Origin: Gymnogyps californianus
Taxonomy: Eukaryota > Chordata > Aves > Accipitriformes > Cathartidae
Reading direction: 5' to 3'
Length of the DNA: 64,000 nt
Assembly: GCF_018139145.2 (NCBI RefSeq)
Contig: NC_059482.1
Coordinates: forward strand, 21,661,332-21,725,331
Part shown: piece by piece, positions 24,001-39,000 of the stretch
Numbering within the stretch: position 1 is the first letter of the stretch
Layout of the letters: the number at the start of each line of letters is the position of its first letter
The notes under the pieces: model-generated
Databases searched by the model: none
The model's input: the letters and a program-made list of their open reading frames with translations, nothing else
Told to the model about the DNA's origin: nothing
Position numbers and translations under genes: made by a program

Positions 24001-27000
24001 CTAGGCATAATTGATTCGATCTCCTTGCGGAAAAAGCCAGTTACCTTAGCGGTGCCAGGCAAAGGGGCAGGGGAAAGAAATTATAAGCTAGCAACCCATC
24101 AGCTCTTACCTGACCTTTTGTGAGAAATCCATTGTGGATTGGATTTGTCCCCTCTTTATCAAGTGTTGGAGAATTGTAGCAGTGTTGGTGTAGCAGGGGT
24201 TCCACTGAATTTAGCATAAGGCTGGTTTTGGATTGTGTCTTGCTAGCAGAGAGGATAAGCGCATAGACATCAAATGATGAATCAACTTTTTTTTTCTTCA
24301 TGGGTCAAAGTTTAATTACTCCAAGGACTCTCTGTTAGGAACTTCCTCTTTTTAGGTTGCACTAGGAGTTAGTCCTCTGTATCTCAAGCATCAACACATC
24401 TCAGTCCAGCTTCAAAGATTACTTGATTAATCATTTCTTTCCTTGTGCTCATGCTAGAGCTCTTGAGGCTGTGCGCTCAGCCTCGCAGGAGCTGAGCTGA
24501 GGTTTTTTCTCGTTGGTGGGGATAGTTTTCAGCTAGACTTCAGGGGAAGCAGTGGAACCAAGGCTCTTCACAGCAGTCCAGGCTTCAGCTGACTTAATTT
24601 AGTCATTAAACCGTGCTCTGAAAAACATCATTTGTATATCTGCCAGAGTAACTTCACCTACCCATAAACTTGCTTTTTAAAAAAAATCCAGTTTGCTCTA
24701 GATGATGGCTCCTTTGTGGCTTTTAAAGTAGGTTTTCTTGAAAGACAATCAGTTGTATGAATAGCAGATTGTCTCTCCAATCCCAGTTTGTGTTGGTGGT
24801 TTATTTTCCACAGATGTAGCTTTCAGTGGTGCAGACTTGCTTATTAGACAAGAGGAATATGTCAGTGCTCAGAGTGGGTTTAAGATGACTGGTTCCCCAA
24901 GTCCTCACATTTTGATGGAACCACCTATGTGGTTCCCCATTCTTTACAAAGTTTTCATTTGAGAGGAACACACAAAGATCTGAGAAACTGAGGATGTCAA
25001 CAGCAGCCTGGCTCCAAAAGTTTGGGAATTAGTAGTGTAGTTGAGGGATACTCAATTGCTTTTTCTTCATGGCCTGCTAGGGTTCTGCTTCCCCTTCTCA
25101 GCACCAGCTGAGTTGCGTTAAGAATAGCATTAGTGGGAAACCATTATTTAGTATAGGGAGAGATCAAGAAAATAGTTAATGCAAGAAGGCTAGAATATTA
25201 AACAGTGGAAGGAAAACAGCTTGCATCGAAGGGTTACGTTGTGTTTGGAGTTCAGTAACTCCCAAAAGCAAACACTGCGAAATCTGTCAAATCTCACTTT
25301 TTGCAATCATAGGGAAGGTTGTATTTTTCTGTTTTACGTCATATAGCTGCTGCAGAATTTTTACAACCAAGACATTCTTGAAAATGCTCTTACAACAGTC
25401 TGTTTAATTACCACTTTTGTACAGTGACAGTCTGGCATTGTTGTAAATGATGCCCTCTAAATCTGGGATATGATGTCTAAAAGCAGTGGGAAGAGCGTAG
25501 CATTTTAGCTGCACATTAACCACCAGTATTCCTCTTATAATTGTGGTGAATGATAACATGAACTGCTGGTATTTTGCCATTTGGTGAGTGGTTTTTATTT
25601 AAAGAAAAAAAAGTTGCATAAGTAACAATCATCTCGTGTGTTTGATCTTCTGATAATACTGAGGCAGGTGCATAAACTATTCCACTAATTTTTAAAAGTG
25701 TTCCTAAAACACTCTTTAAAACTAACGTATGTAGTGGGAATATACTGCTGACATACAATATTAGCCTATTAATATTTTTCTTTAATTCATACTAACAGGT
25801 AGGTGTTTTCTTGCTGGTGACTGAGCTCTGATTTTAAGTATTGCTTTGTATTAAGAACAAAATACAACTAGAAGAGTAATTTCTAGTAAAAGTCATTTGG
25901 GAATTGGTGACTGTCCCAACTGGGTACATTCTGAAAAGTCAACCTTTAATTTTATCAGCTAAATACAGATTTAAATATCAACTTTTTTCTCAACCGTTGT
26001 GATTTTTCTAAGTTCTGGCAATAATTTTAATCTAGAATTATAGTTGGCTACCAGATAGTGGTGGTTGTTTCAGAAGTGGCCAGGCAATGACATGATTGCT
26101 TGGTCTTTTACGCCGTTCACTGGCTCAGGCCATGGAGCTCTAGGGCTGTTTCCAAAGCAAGGCTTTTCCAAAAACAGCATGTTGCTGTTGTGTGCTGGTT
26201 TGGCTCACGGTACTTGAGCTGAAGTAGAGCCAAACCAAAGATGCAGCTTTCTCGGAGAAAGCTTGCTCAACTCTCTCCCTTTCACCCTGCAATGAATCAT
26301 ACGTGTGTTCACTTCAAAATGTATTTTATGCCTTATCTATAACAATTACGTTGACCTTTGTAACTATGTTTTTCTAATAGCTATATAGATTAAATACAAC
26401 ATGTTCTACCAGCCTACATCTGCCTTCAAATAATGGTGTTTAAAATGTTGCAAGTTTTATTTGTTATATAGAAAGGAATGGCCTCATAAGCTGAGGCAGA
26501 GAGAGATCTGTTTTATTCGTCTAGGCTGACCTGTATGAGTCCATCACAGGATGCCCTGAGTTAATCCTTGTTTGAATTAGAATATATCTTTCTAGAGATG
26601 GCTCTCCATTTTTTAAAATTTCCAGTATAAAGATTCCAACTTGATATTTGAGAACTGATAAAATGGTTCCCTGCCTGTTCCCTTAGCGCTGCCCTTGCTT
26701 GGTATCTGAACCCGCCTGGATTATTGATTGCCATGGATCTCCCTTTAGATTGATGAGCCCTTCAGTATTTGTACAGGAACAAATCTTTGGTGTAATAAAG
26801 TCAACCCATGGATCTATTGCTTGAAAAACTGTCACCACTGAACTTTTGGTGTCTGGCTGTCAAGCATGCTTTCTGCGTCATTATGGCTGCAGTTTTCAGC
26901 ATACTCCTGAACAGAGGACACCAGCACTGAGCAAGTATTTCAGCACGGGCTTCCTAGGGTTAAAAAGAGTGTGTGTAATCTCGGTACTCCTTGGAGCAAG

Positions 27001-30000
27001 GCATTGCACTGCTCCTATCCAAGATTCCTTGGGGAGCGTCCTTAACTGACAAGTAACCATGTTTTCCACTTCGTTTGGAAAGACGCTGTCAAAACTGCCT
27101 GCATCTCTTACTTCCAAAGGTGACGTTTTTGGCCGTACTGACTGCTTCCCTGAGCAGTGCAGGCTGTGATTTATACTGGGGACCTGTCTGTTCATGTACA
27201 CTGCTTTTCCAATCCTTGCACAGCTTTCAGCTTTTGTTAGCCGTGATTTTTATTTTTTTAGACCGCTGAGTAAAATGGTTTAGTACCAACAATCAGGTCC
27301 TATAAGAGCCTGATAAAAATGAATTTGAAGAGGATTTTCCTTTATAGTAATTTTCAGCTTCCAGCAAGTGATAAACAGTTCAGTAAATACTGTGTTGACT
27401 TTTGAATCGGTCTCACTTCTAGCCAAAATGTTATATTGTACGAGGTCGGGTGGCTAATGGGGGTCCAAGTATGATTTAGTGATGTTATAATATGCTCAGT
27501 TTTCTAAATAAAGGTTTGTCAAACTGGCATTTTTCCTACAAATCCACTTGATTGCAGGGGTTCAATGTGATTATTATGAAAGATGATTATTGAGCAAGAG
27601 GGTTTATAATCCTCAAGGTCGCTGCATTTGCTTTCTTCAGATACTTGTACACATGAGGTATTTCTCATTTCTGAAATATTTTCAAGTATTCTGACTTGCT
27701 GAAAATCAAACTAAAGCCTAGAGGGTTTCTTTGCCAGCAGATTTTGAAGCTACGGATGCAAGTTTCTTTGAGGATGGTGGGGTTTTTTTTTTTAAAAAAA
27801 GGTTAAATTCAGTAGCTGCAGCCACTGTATTTTTATTCTTTTTTGTTTGTTTGTTAAAAAAAAAACAGATCAAGGAGTGTGCAGATGAACCAGTTGGTAA
27901 AGGCTTCTTGGTATCATGTTTGGTGGATCACAGAGGCAACATCACTGAGTACCAGTGCCATCAGTACATCACTAAAATGACAGCCATTATCTTCAGCGAT
28001 TATCGGTTGATCTGTGGCTTCATGGATGACTGCAAGGCTGACATCAATCTCCTGAAATGTGGCAGCATTCGACCTGGAGAAAAGGTATCCAGAGAACATG
28101 TAGATTGTCAGTAGGTTTGTAGAAGTCATTCACTTAAGGAAACTTATATGGAGACTCTGCAATAGTATTATTGTCTTACTTGCAACTGAGGAAATACATG
28201 CCATATCTCATCTGTCTGAAAAGGGTGATGTCCTGATTCTGTGTAGTACCTTTTTAATAAATATGCATTCATTCCTCTATGAGGGACTGCTATTCAGGGA
28301 CGACTTTCATTTGTCTTTCCTTACTGCACTACAGGTGATCTGGTAGGTAGTTGTCTTTTTGATCACGCTCTGTCAGGCTTGACTCGATACGATGAATCCA
28401 AACAATAGATTTAGGCAGACCTATTGCTAGGTTTATTTCACAGTCTGGTTGGGTCTGACGCAGGAAGGTTATCAAAGTGATGTGGCCTGTGCTATAACCC
28501 TTTCTGCTTTCTCAGGCTGTAGTTGATAGACTGGATCCAGAGCTTTTATCTGTTCGCTTCCCCTTTCCCCTGCCCACCCGGAAACGGTTGAAGGGCACGT
28601 ATTACCTAGTGTCATATTTTAGTAGTACAGACTTACTCATACTGTACTGGTTTTACTAAATCAACGTTCTTTTGCCATACGAGACTTAAGCGGAAGTTGA
28701 TGCAAAGAACAGTTTGTGGTGACTAGATGCGGGGTTATTTTCAAGGCACTGTCTTTCCCTGTCTACTTCAGCATAGGTGATGCATGCAGCAGTTACGTAG
28801 TGCTGCAGGAATGAGTGGCTTCTTTTACAGTATGTTTTTATGTTCAGGGATAAAGTTAAAATTGGCCTATCAACTTTTTACAGTGCTTTTTAAATTATAG
28901 CTCTTACGCTTTTAAGAATTAGTCTCTTAAATCAGCTCTTTATGAGGAGGTGAAAAGATATAACAAAAAAATACACTTTTTTGGTTAAAAAAAAGTTTTC
29001 CTAGTTGTTTGAGCTGTTAGCTGCTGCAAGCAGCTTCACATCCATAGTGTGTTAAATTGAAGTGCGTGTATTCCAGAAGACTTAGCTGAACAACAGAAAG
29101 CACAAAAATAAGTACTTGCTTTCAAGAACGAAAGCAGCCATAGAAGTGGGAGGAACTTGCAGGCAGCACAGGTTTGGACTAGTAACAGCTGAGTAACTTG
29201 CTTTCTCCACAAAGTAAAGGCTCTCTTTTAATACTGGGCTGAAGGACCTCATGAAATGAGAAATTGCTTTTAACGATCTGTATAGAATCAGAAGTGTAAT
29301 ATGGGAGTCCTGGGTGTGAGGTCTACATATTACCTGTGGCCTGACCAAATTAAAATAAATGAAAAGTAAAATACTTCTGTACCCTTCAGTGCTACCATTA
29401 GCATGGATTTCATGAGCCTAAGCCAAATCTTGTCTAGTAGAGGTGAAACCAGTGCTGACAGGCTTGTGTGCGTAACTGCGTAACCCACCGTGTTGGTCAC
29501 AAAGTTAAGATGGGTGAAGGGTGCAGGATGGCCGGGGGGACTAAGGTCACAAGGCATCTGGGAGAGGGAAACAAATGCAAACTTTGGGTCACCAGGTTTC
29601 TGTGGGATAGCAAAGCGAGTCACTAACCAACCTTTTAGGGAGGTTAGTGCGGTTTATGCATATTCCTCACTTTCTTGGTACCCAACCCAGAATATTTTGC
29701 CTTGGTTTGTGAAAGCGTCGCAGCCTGTCATATGATGTCTTTTGTTATGCTGTCATCCTTGGCACTTAAAGCAATTGAAGTATTTTATACTGCTATGGAA
29801 ACAGCTATAAATGGCTATGCAAGCATTTCTTTTGTTGGTGTTCTGTTCTATCCCTTTTCTGCTTTGGAGAAATCTCATCTAATTTACTCCCATCAGATGC
29901 TGGTTCAGGTTTTATTTCCGTGCTGTAGCTTCTGAGAGTTGCCTGTAGAGAAACAGTCATTACCCTTTTGTGTGGCTGAGTGTAACTGTGAATTCAATAA

Positions 30001-33000
30001 ATAGGACCTGGACACCTGAGGAGGAAGACAGGGGGAAGAGATTCATCTCTCTCTCTCTTTTTTTTTTTTTAATGGAAATAAGCACTGCTAGACCACTAAC
30101 TCCATCCACATCAGGTGGCTAGTAGATTGCAGTATGATAGCTTCATCATAGTAACTGGGATAAACTGGCATTTTTAACTGTGAAAGGCACTTTAGTAGGT
30201 ATTCTGGAATTACACTGCCTCTTGAAGCCCCTCTGCTAGCTAACTGTTTTCTATACTTCTTTTTGTTTTAGCTTGCTTCCTGCTTCCTAATTGAATTGTG
30301 TTCCTGCTGGGTTTGTTGCTTCTGATGTGGTGTTTTCTGTGCTTTCTTTTCCGTGTTTCTTGTTGGCTTTCTGCTCTGTAAGAGCAATAAAGTACAGCTT
30401 AGAAGTCTTGATCTGACTGTAGACTTCATTTTGCTGTAAGTAGCAGAAAGACTGTAGGTGTGTCATTGGAAAGCATTAAGTTTTGTAATATGCCTGTGTT
30501 GTGGCGTTGGGGTTTTTTTTTCTTTGTTTTTCTTCCAGGTAATGGAGGAATATTCAATAGTAGTTTCAGTCACCTTTCCAGTTGGCTGTTGTGCTTTATA
30601 GCGAATTTGGTCTCCTGGTATTTAAAGCTTGCTTTGTCTTCGTGCAATAGGGATCTAATTTGAAATTGAAATTGGTAATTGCAATGGAGCTTTCCTTCTT
30701 GGGCTACCTATCAGAATGAGCTGCTTTCCCAATCCCGGTAATGTCCAGGATTGTATCAAACTAGTGGGTAGTGTATAGTTGGCCGGGTGCTGGATTTAGC
30801 CATGACGTCCAAACTGGAGTTTGTTTATTTGCCATAATGAAGGCTACATAAGTGTCAATTGCACATCTGTTGCAGTACTTTACCAGATAATAGTATTTTT
30901 CATGTTCCTAAAAAAAGACACATTAGGAGACCATTGTTTTCTTGCTTTTTTTTTTCCCACCCCTAAGTGCTTCGAGTACAGTTGCTCTCACTCTTTCCCT
31001 AGTTGCATAGAAGCACTGGACACAGAGGGGAAAAGAGTATAAATGGGAAGAGATTATAACATTCAGCTCAGTCTTTGTTTACTTAGTGTAGTATTACAGC
31101 AGTGTACTATCAGCTGAAGTACTGGGAATTAGCTAATCTAAGAGCCATCCCTGTAACCCTGGTGTCTGGGTTAGCCGGGTGGAATGCCGAACTGGAACTC
31201 TGTGATAGATCTGCTGGGTGGTTTTCCATAGCCTGGCTGCTCTGGCTCCAGCAAGTCAGCACGACCATTCAGTGCAAGGTGCTGTGCTGATAAGACAGGT
31301 TTATGTTTCACCCTCCTGCCTGCTGCTCCTTTCTAGTCTTGACTCTTTTCTGGTCACTTTTCTAGCTTCTCTGCAAGTCTGCAGCTAGAACAGTCATGAA
31401 CGCGAGGCATGTCAGGTTTCAGACAGAATAAAGTCTCTTCCGGGGGAGCTTCTGAAAATGACAAAAAAATAAACAATTGCAAAGCCTAAACTATAGTGGG
31501 GGGGAGGATCTCTGATGAAAATGAGTAGTAAGAACAAGGTTTTTAAAAAACTGTCTTGGCCTAAAGCCATGTGCCTGGAGTTTGAGTTTTGGTCATAGGA
31601 ATTAAAATCTCCCAAAGCGTTGTGCTGAAGGGGTTTGCTTGGGCACATTTAGAACTTCCATTTTTCTGTGGCTGAAAGTGCCATAGGACAGTATTGTATC
31701 TGTCCATAAAACTACACAGAGTTTCAGGACACTCCAGACCAGATAATTATCTAGACGTTTAACAGATCTTTGCAACTTTCAGTTAAAATTCTCCATTTAA
31801 GGTTGATAGTGATGGTGAGGCAACAATTCGGAGAAACGTGTGTAGTTTTTAGATTTAATCTCTTGTATTTCAGTGTGTTGCACTGGAGAAATGAGGCCTG
31901 GACTCTGTCAGCCCCCACAGCAATTTTGGGCAGTCCTGACTTGTGGAATGAACTTAAAGGTCTTCAACTCTAAGGTAGAGGCTTTCTGACAACTTAGATA
32001 GAGGAAAAGCTTTGGGATTCATTCCACAGCAGAGCTACAGCAGGCATCTATAACCTTGTACGCACCAGGCAGCCAGTGCCAGAGCAGGACTGGGAGAGCT
32101 CGCACTGTGGGATGCCAACCCTCGGCTTTGGTGCCTCTGAAGCTGAGCTGGCCCCGCAGGACTGGTGGCACGTGGAATGCAGGTGGGAGCAGGCAGCTCT
32201 GCATGGCGGAGAGCCGCGAAATGATGCAGGTACCACAAATGTGTGTCAAAGCTGTCCTGCCATCCTTCTTACAACGAGCCTGTCAAACTTCTGATGGCCA
32301 GCTGCTTTAGAAAAAGACTGAGTGCAGCCACACACGCATTTGTTTTCCCCTCCAGTCTGCAATAAGAGATTGTACAATCTTAAATACAGTAGGTGTTAGC
32401 CTGTAATTACAGCCCTGTAAAACTGAGATCAGTTACACTGTGCTTCAGTATGGCAGCAAGCATGCATCCTGATCTGGATTTTCATACGCCTTTTTGATCT
32501 ATGGAACAGATACAGTAAGCTGGTGGTCTCTTACCTTGCCAGGAGCTCATATTCTGTGCTTAGTTACATTTGCTCAGGCTAGGCATTTAAGCATGAACAG
32601 GGAGCAGGAACACTAATGGCACCACAAGAAGGCATGTGAATGCTTGGAGGTAGGAGAAAAGAGCAGGACTGCATCTTTCGGGAGGTAGCTGTGTTGACTT
32701 GTGCATGTTTCTATTTTGAAGTCTGATATGTTTTAAAATTCCTCTGATACAGGGCAGCAGAGTAAACAGCACTGCAAGATGATCTACCCGAATGTAAAAA
32801 TTGTATTTGCGAAGTAATGCAATAAATTAGTCATTTCATGTTGTGTCTCTGAAATGCAACAGTAAACATTCAGCATCCAGCATATGGAAATCCGCTTTCA
32901 CTAGACTATTAAAAATAGGTTTACTTTCATATATAGTATGACTGACCAGGAATCTAGACCCATGCTGCAAGAAACCAGGAAACTTCTGATTTTCCTAGCA

Positions 33001-36000
33001 GGAAAAGCTTGCCTTGTGCCCTCCTTGCTGGCTTGCAAGAGGAGGTTGCAGGTGAGTGAGGGTAATCTTGGCCTGCCTTGCCTCCCAGCTGCAACCTCAC
33101 CTAGGCTGGAGCAAAAAACTGCCAGAGGAACTTAAAATGGTTGTTTTTAATCGTTTGCGCTTGCCAGCTCCTCAGTTGTAATTACTGCCTATGACTGACC
33201 ACAAGGATTTGCGGAACAGTGTTTGTTTGGCGTGGTTATGGATAAATGACAATTTTAAGTAATGTGGTGAACGTACTGCTAACTAGTATTCCTCAGATCC
33301 CTTTTGGGTTCAGTCCTAAAGGGACTGTTGATATATAATTATATTTCTTCAAAGATGCTGATATCTGGCCAGCATGTGGGATTGGCTGTTTCCCACTCAA
33401 AGAAAAGAGCAAACCAAAATATGGAGTTTTGGGGTGTGTGGTTTTGGGGTTTTTTGCTTTTTTAAAGGAGAAAAGTACTTTTAGCCCTTTTAAACTGATC
33501 ATATTTCTGGGTTGTGTTTACAACTTTAATTGGCCAATTCTGCTTGTGCTCCAAGTGTAGCAGAGTTAAAACAGGAAAGAAGGGCTGCCTGCCTGAGGAG
33601 ACGTGTCAGAACAAAAAGATTTGGAAGAGTTGCATGGCTTTGCATAGTCATTGTTATGTTTTATGGAGGTTGCTCTCTTACTCATGCTGCTGCAACAGCA
33701 ATGGATGAATCTGCTTGACAGAGCGAGCTGAAGGGACAGCTCCTAAATGGTTACTGCAAATGCCGGGTAGATGTATGCAAATATTCACACCTTATTGTAT
33801 ACTTCAGATAGTCTGATAGAAGTTTAGTAGCAATATCCTCTCACAGCAGAGCAGCATAAAGTAAGGTGGTCTTCACAGGAAAAACTTGCCAGAAGCCTTG
33901 AGAGATCTGTTCCAGAAGAGTTCTTGTTTATTAGAGGAATTGGAGGTATAGAGGGGGTACGGTTCCCTTTCTAAACACATGAAAAGAAGGTAGGAAACTA
34001 AATGGAGCGTTGCCCTGCCTCTTCCGGGCTTTCATACAAAGCACAGGGTCTCTACATGTATTGGCAGTCGCTGGTCGTAGTCCAAAGTTGTCTTCAGGCT
34101 TGCAGGACAGTGGATGTGGTGTACAGTGTTGGGCCAGAACTGCTTTGTCCGAGACTTCGTCTACTCTTGAATACTTTGGATTTTTTTTAGTCCCTTAATG
34201 GAGGAATTAGCGTTGAGAAGCCTACATTGGTCAAAGCTCCTTTGTGGCCTTTTTAGCATCACTAAGTATCACCACCCAAACTGAAGGCTTGTCTCAGCAT
34301 GGAGGAACTGTGATTTTTCTCTCCCCCAAGTATGTTCTTAATGTGATGCTGTTGCTTGCTGTTGCCATGGTGCGGAGAGAGCTATGTCAGATTAAAGATA
34401 ATTTGGCCATTTTGGTAAACGGCTCTGAGCAGTGTGAGTAAGTAGTGGTAATCTCATTAAGTCACATTAAAACAAACCCAGAGCACTGGAAGGGGGGATT
34501 TCACAGTGGCCATCAGCAGGATGGTGATGTATAAAGTGTGTGAGTAGTACAGATATTAACTGTTGCTTCCTATGAATGTAAATGCAGTTTAGGCTGCACT
34601 TTTGTAAGTCTATATGTAGACAGTTTGTTTGTTGCTTAATTTATGTGATGCTTATCCAGAATCACAGATCACTTGATTACGTAAGTGGTTGGTTACAGAT
34701 GTTGTCTTGCTCTTCTCGTGTAGGATGCCCACTCGCAAGGAGAGGTGGTGGCATGCCTGGAAAAAGGCCTGGTAAAAGAGGCAGAGGAGACTGATCCTCG
34801 AATTCAGGTTTCTGATCAGTGTAAAAAAGCCATTCTTCGAGTAGCTGAACTCTCTTCGGATGACTTCCACCTGGACCGGCATCTCTACTTTGCATGCCGA
34901 GATGATAGAGAACGATTTTGTGAAAATGTGAGTAGTTTCCTATTGCCTTCTCTTCTATGGGAATCCATTAAAAAAACCCAAAACCCCATTGGAAGAAGGA
35001 ATGGAACGGTAGAGTGGAGCCTGAGCAGGATCGTGTAATACTGAAAACAGACACCTTGTAGCTGTCACTTTGCAATAAATCTGGTAATAAATTCACTCAC
35101 CCAACAAACAAGCATTATTTCCAGTGGGTTAATGAACTGAATTGGCATAAATGGTTTAATGGGCATCAGAGCTGGTGTGACAGGGAGTGGAACGACTCGA
35201 ATGGGGAGGAGGCAGCAAAGGTAAGTGACCGCTCCCCGCTGCAGCGGTAGCTGTTGCACGAGGTAAGCCTGGTCTGACTGCCTGCAGCACTCCTTATCCC
35301 TGGAGCAATGAGCTGGAAAGCTGCATTGTTCAGTCTGAATTAGCTTGTATCAGCTGAGCGTCTTCGCACTAAGAGGGTGATGAACACCACCAGATTTTTT
35401 TTTAATGCAATAAAATTTAAAAGTGGGTTTTTTTATGGTATAGAAGCTATCACTGTCATTTGAAATATTAACTTTAATATATTTCTAGTTTAAAAAATAA
35501 ATCTCTGTAGGTGTAGTTTAGCCTGCTCGTTAAGCATTACAAGTCTTATCTTTAATGGTAAATGTTACTGTTCTGTTTCACAGACTCAGGCTGGGGAAGG
35601 TCGAGTCTACAAGTGCCTCTTTAATCACAAGTTTGAAGAATCAATGAGTGAAAAGGTAGGTATCTGTCTTAGTGAGACAAATCCTTAATGCAGAAATCAT
35701 CAGATGCATTCATCAGTCCAGGCTACATTATTCTTTTTCGGTGTTGAGGAAAATCCATCATCTATGTGGTCAGATAACCGACTGCTTTAACAGATGCTTT
35801 TACTTTGATATGTTTGTGTTTCCAGCTATGTGCTGGTGGCTTGAATTAATTGTACTCGAGTTACAGCCTTTAAAGTTAAGGATTTAAATAAATCAAAGCT
35901 TTTGGGTCGGTAATTTGGGAAGGTAGACATGGAGCTCGAGTGGTAGCACTGTGATTGAGTGTTTAAAGTAGAAGTCGCACCATGCTGGGGTAAGCCTTGG

Positions 36001-39000
36001 ATAAATGCTGTCATAATGTACAGATTAGAAACAAAATGCCCAAATGTCTCAGCACAGGATGCTGTGTGTGTTTCACTTTTGTTTTCAAGGCTATGAGTGT
36101 CTGACTATGAAACACCAAATTCTGTGGGAAAGATGCACAGTTCAGTTACTGAAGCTTTCCTTATATTTTTCCTGAAGATGTACTTTTCAGCAACAACAAA
36201 GAAAGTTGTTCTGGAAAGCCAGACCTGAAAAGAGTTTGTATTGGTGTAGGTGTTTTGGGAAGGCAGCAATGCCTTCAGTGATTTCAGAAGCAGCATCATA
36301 GTGTTTGGGATTATATGGAATTATATCATCTGTCTGAAAGGATACGAAGATGGGTATCTGTAAAGCCCTCCTGGGAGAAGCTCTGCTGAAGGAGCCCAAT
36401 TCAGAGGCCTGGAGGGAACAGACTCATTTCCTTTTCTTTAAATGTATTAGCTATCTGAAAGCTTGGTTCCAATTAACAAATTCAAAACTGAGAGAGTGAT
36501 CCCTGAGGGCTTGAAACAAAGCTTCATTTTGTACAAGCGCGTTACTGAAATGGACTGCTATTTTTGCTTAAGCTGTTTTTGGTTGTACAGGACAGTGGTG
36601 GTTTTTGAGGGGTCTTTTCCATGATCAGCCGTCTAAGATATGAATGTAAGATGCTGCGAGGTTAGACAAAGCTGTAGCAGATTACTTGGTAGGGAGAGAG
36701 GGGTGGATGCTCTGAGGGCGCAGTTTGCAGAGCAGGAAGAACACAAAATCTAGTTCTCGCTCTTGTGGTTGCCGGGGTTGGACCATCTGCAAAGTCACTG
36801 GTTTTGTAGAAGCTGTGACCCAGTAAAAAGTCCCTCCTTGCTGATGACATCGGCTGCTGCGTACATGTGTAGCTGACAATAGCTGCCTAGTGGGTGGCTT
36901 GCTTTGTGTAATCCAAAACTGCTCACCAGGCTGGACTCCCTGGCTGTACCCGACCTTTCCCTGCTTTGGGGGATGAGGTATCTGCGAGCCGGTATCTCCC
37001 TATGTCCAGAGCTTTAAGGCTGTCCAGTCCCAAGATCCCAGTCATGGCACAGAGATGGGAGCATGAAAGAGGGGGTGGGAATATCTTGGAGTAGGGTGTT
37101 CCAGGTCCTAGAGTAGGTATGGGAAAGAGGGGGAGAAAAGTCAAAAACCTGATGTAAGGAAGGGGAGAGGGCTGTAGGGCTTCTCTGTTCCTTGTGCCGA
37201 GATTTCTCCCTGTTCTCCCCACCCTACACATGCACAGTTTTCCTTCCTTTCAAATAGGCCGAGAATGGACAAATTTGCCTGAGCTATTCTGAATTATCTG
37301 CCGCCCTCGGATTTAATTTTCGTATAATTTAAACCAAAAGCTATGAAGCGTAGCAGTGTTTTTACAGGCCCTTTTTTGGATGAAATTTAGAGGGTTGTTC
37401 TTGCAGCTGCTGGGTTCGGGTTTGGCCGCAGTGCATCCTCGCGAGCCTCACCAGTTGTGGAAAATGGCTAGAAATTCCCATGGTTAGACTGCTTTATCTG
37501 CTGTCATCTGTTCGGCACGTTGCAGAACAAGTCCAAAGAACACACCATTTTGTAAATGCGACTGGAAAAAGTTGTTTCTTGAGGGCATGGGGTGAGTGTG
37601 TACCACAGCTGGGATAAATGGCAGCAACTGATCCTAGTTACCGAGAATGAGTCACGCTCTCAGCCATAGCTCTTCACAAAAAGCTGGATGAATGTGCAGT
37701 TTTAAGAAGTCCTCTGCAGAGAGCTGCTGCCTTTAAAACTCTTGATCTGTTGACCTCGGTGTGCATTGTTAACTCTGTGGTTTCTATGAGGCAAACGAAA
37801 TTTAACTGCAGTCTAGCTTAAACACGTGAATTTTAAAGTGTCAGTCGTCTTTTGAAACACAGCTTGAAAACTTAATAGCAGCAGGTCTAGCTCTCCGCCA
37901 CCAGCACACGGAAGCTCATTCAGCCATCCCAATGTGTCTCCTGCAGTGTCGTGATGCGCTGACGACCCGCCAGAAGTTGATTGCCCAGGACTACAAAGTC
38001 AGTTACTCGCTGGCGAAGTCCTGTAAAAGTGATCTGAAGAAGTACCGCTGTAATGTGGAGAACCTTCCTCGGTCTCGGGAAGCCAGGCTTTCCTATCTGT
38101 TGATGTGCTTAGAGTCTGCTGTGCACAGAGGTAAGTGGAGTTCAATCAAGAGATGTGTGACTTGCTGGGACCTTCATTTTAAAAGTTTCTCTTGGACCTT
38201 CAGCTTCAACATGTATTTACTCCCCTTCTCCAAGTAACCTTTTCCAAACTTCTGTTCAGAGGCAAGTTTCCTCATCATAATGCTTTCATCACTGTTGTTT
38301 TGAGGATTGGAATAGCTGAGTAAACCTCTAACGCTGACTCCTATTGTGTAGACAAGAAGTTTAAAATGCAAAATAGCAAATCCCACTTGGATGGATGATG
38401 TGTAATTGCAAATCCTTCTATTCACTGTGAATTCAAGCAGCTTTTTTCCCTCCTTTATGTAGTAAGGATTAAATATGCTACTAGGTTAAAACACAGAAGA
38501 GAACCTGTTTATCATCACTCAGGGAAAGCCAGGGATACTCAGTCCTCTGCCTACTGTAAGTAATGTTCTTTCCTTGCAGTCAGTAGCTTGGGTAAATGCC
38601 TTAATTTCTTTAACTCCAGTTTTTCCTATATGGAAGGAAGGTAAGTGTGAGAATATTCTCTTTGTTCACTTAAGTTAGCATAAGCTGAAGATGTCCTAAC
38701 ACCAGCGACTGTCCCAAAGGCATTAGAGGGCCATATATGGCAGGACCATGCTAAAGGTTCTCTGTGAAATTGCTGTAACATGTAAAACAACACATTATAT
38801 TGTCTAGAGCTGCAGTGGAGAATTGTTTGTTTTCCCCCTTGGCATGCAGCTGGGTGGTTTCTGATACAGCAGCAGGGCTGCATGCTGCAATGCCCCTGGC
38901 ACGGGAGGGAAAGGCTGCCCTAACACCATAAGCCATCTGTGCATTTGTGAGTTTGAATAACTCATTGCTTCTGATTGATGTGGCAATGATGTGTGCTGTT

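Noticed and set aside
31930..31975. CR1-like stretch near AACTTAAAGGTCTTC
   Set aside because: Lacks the terminal octamers and the rest of the CR1 end; the similarity is too short.
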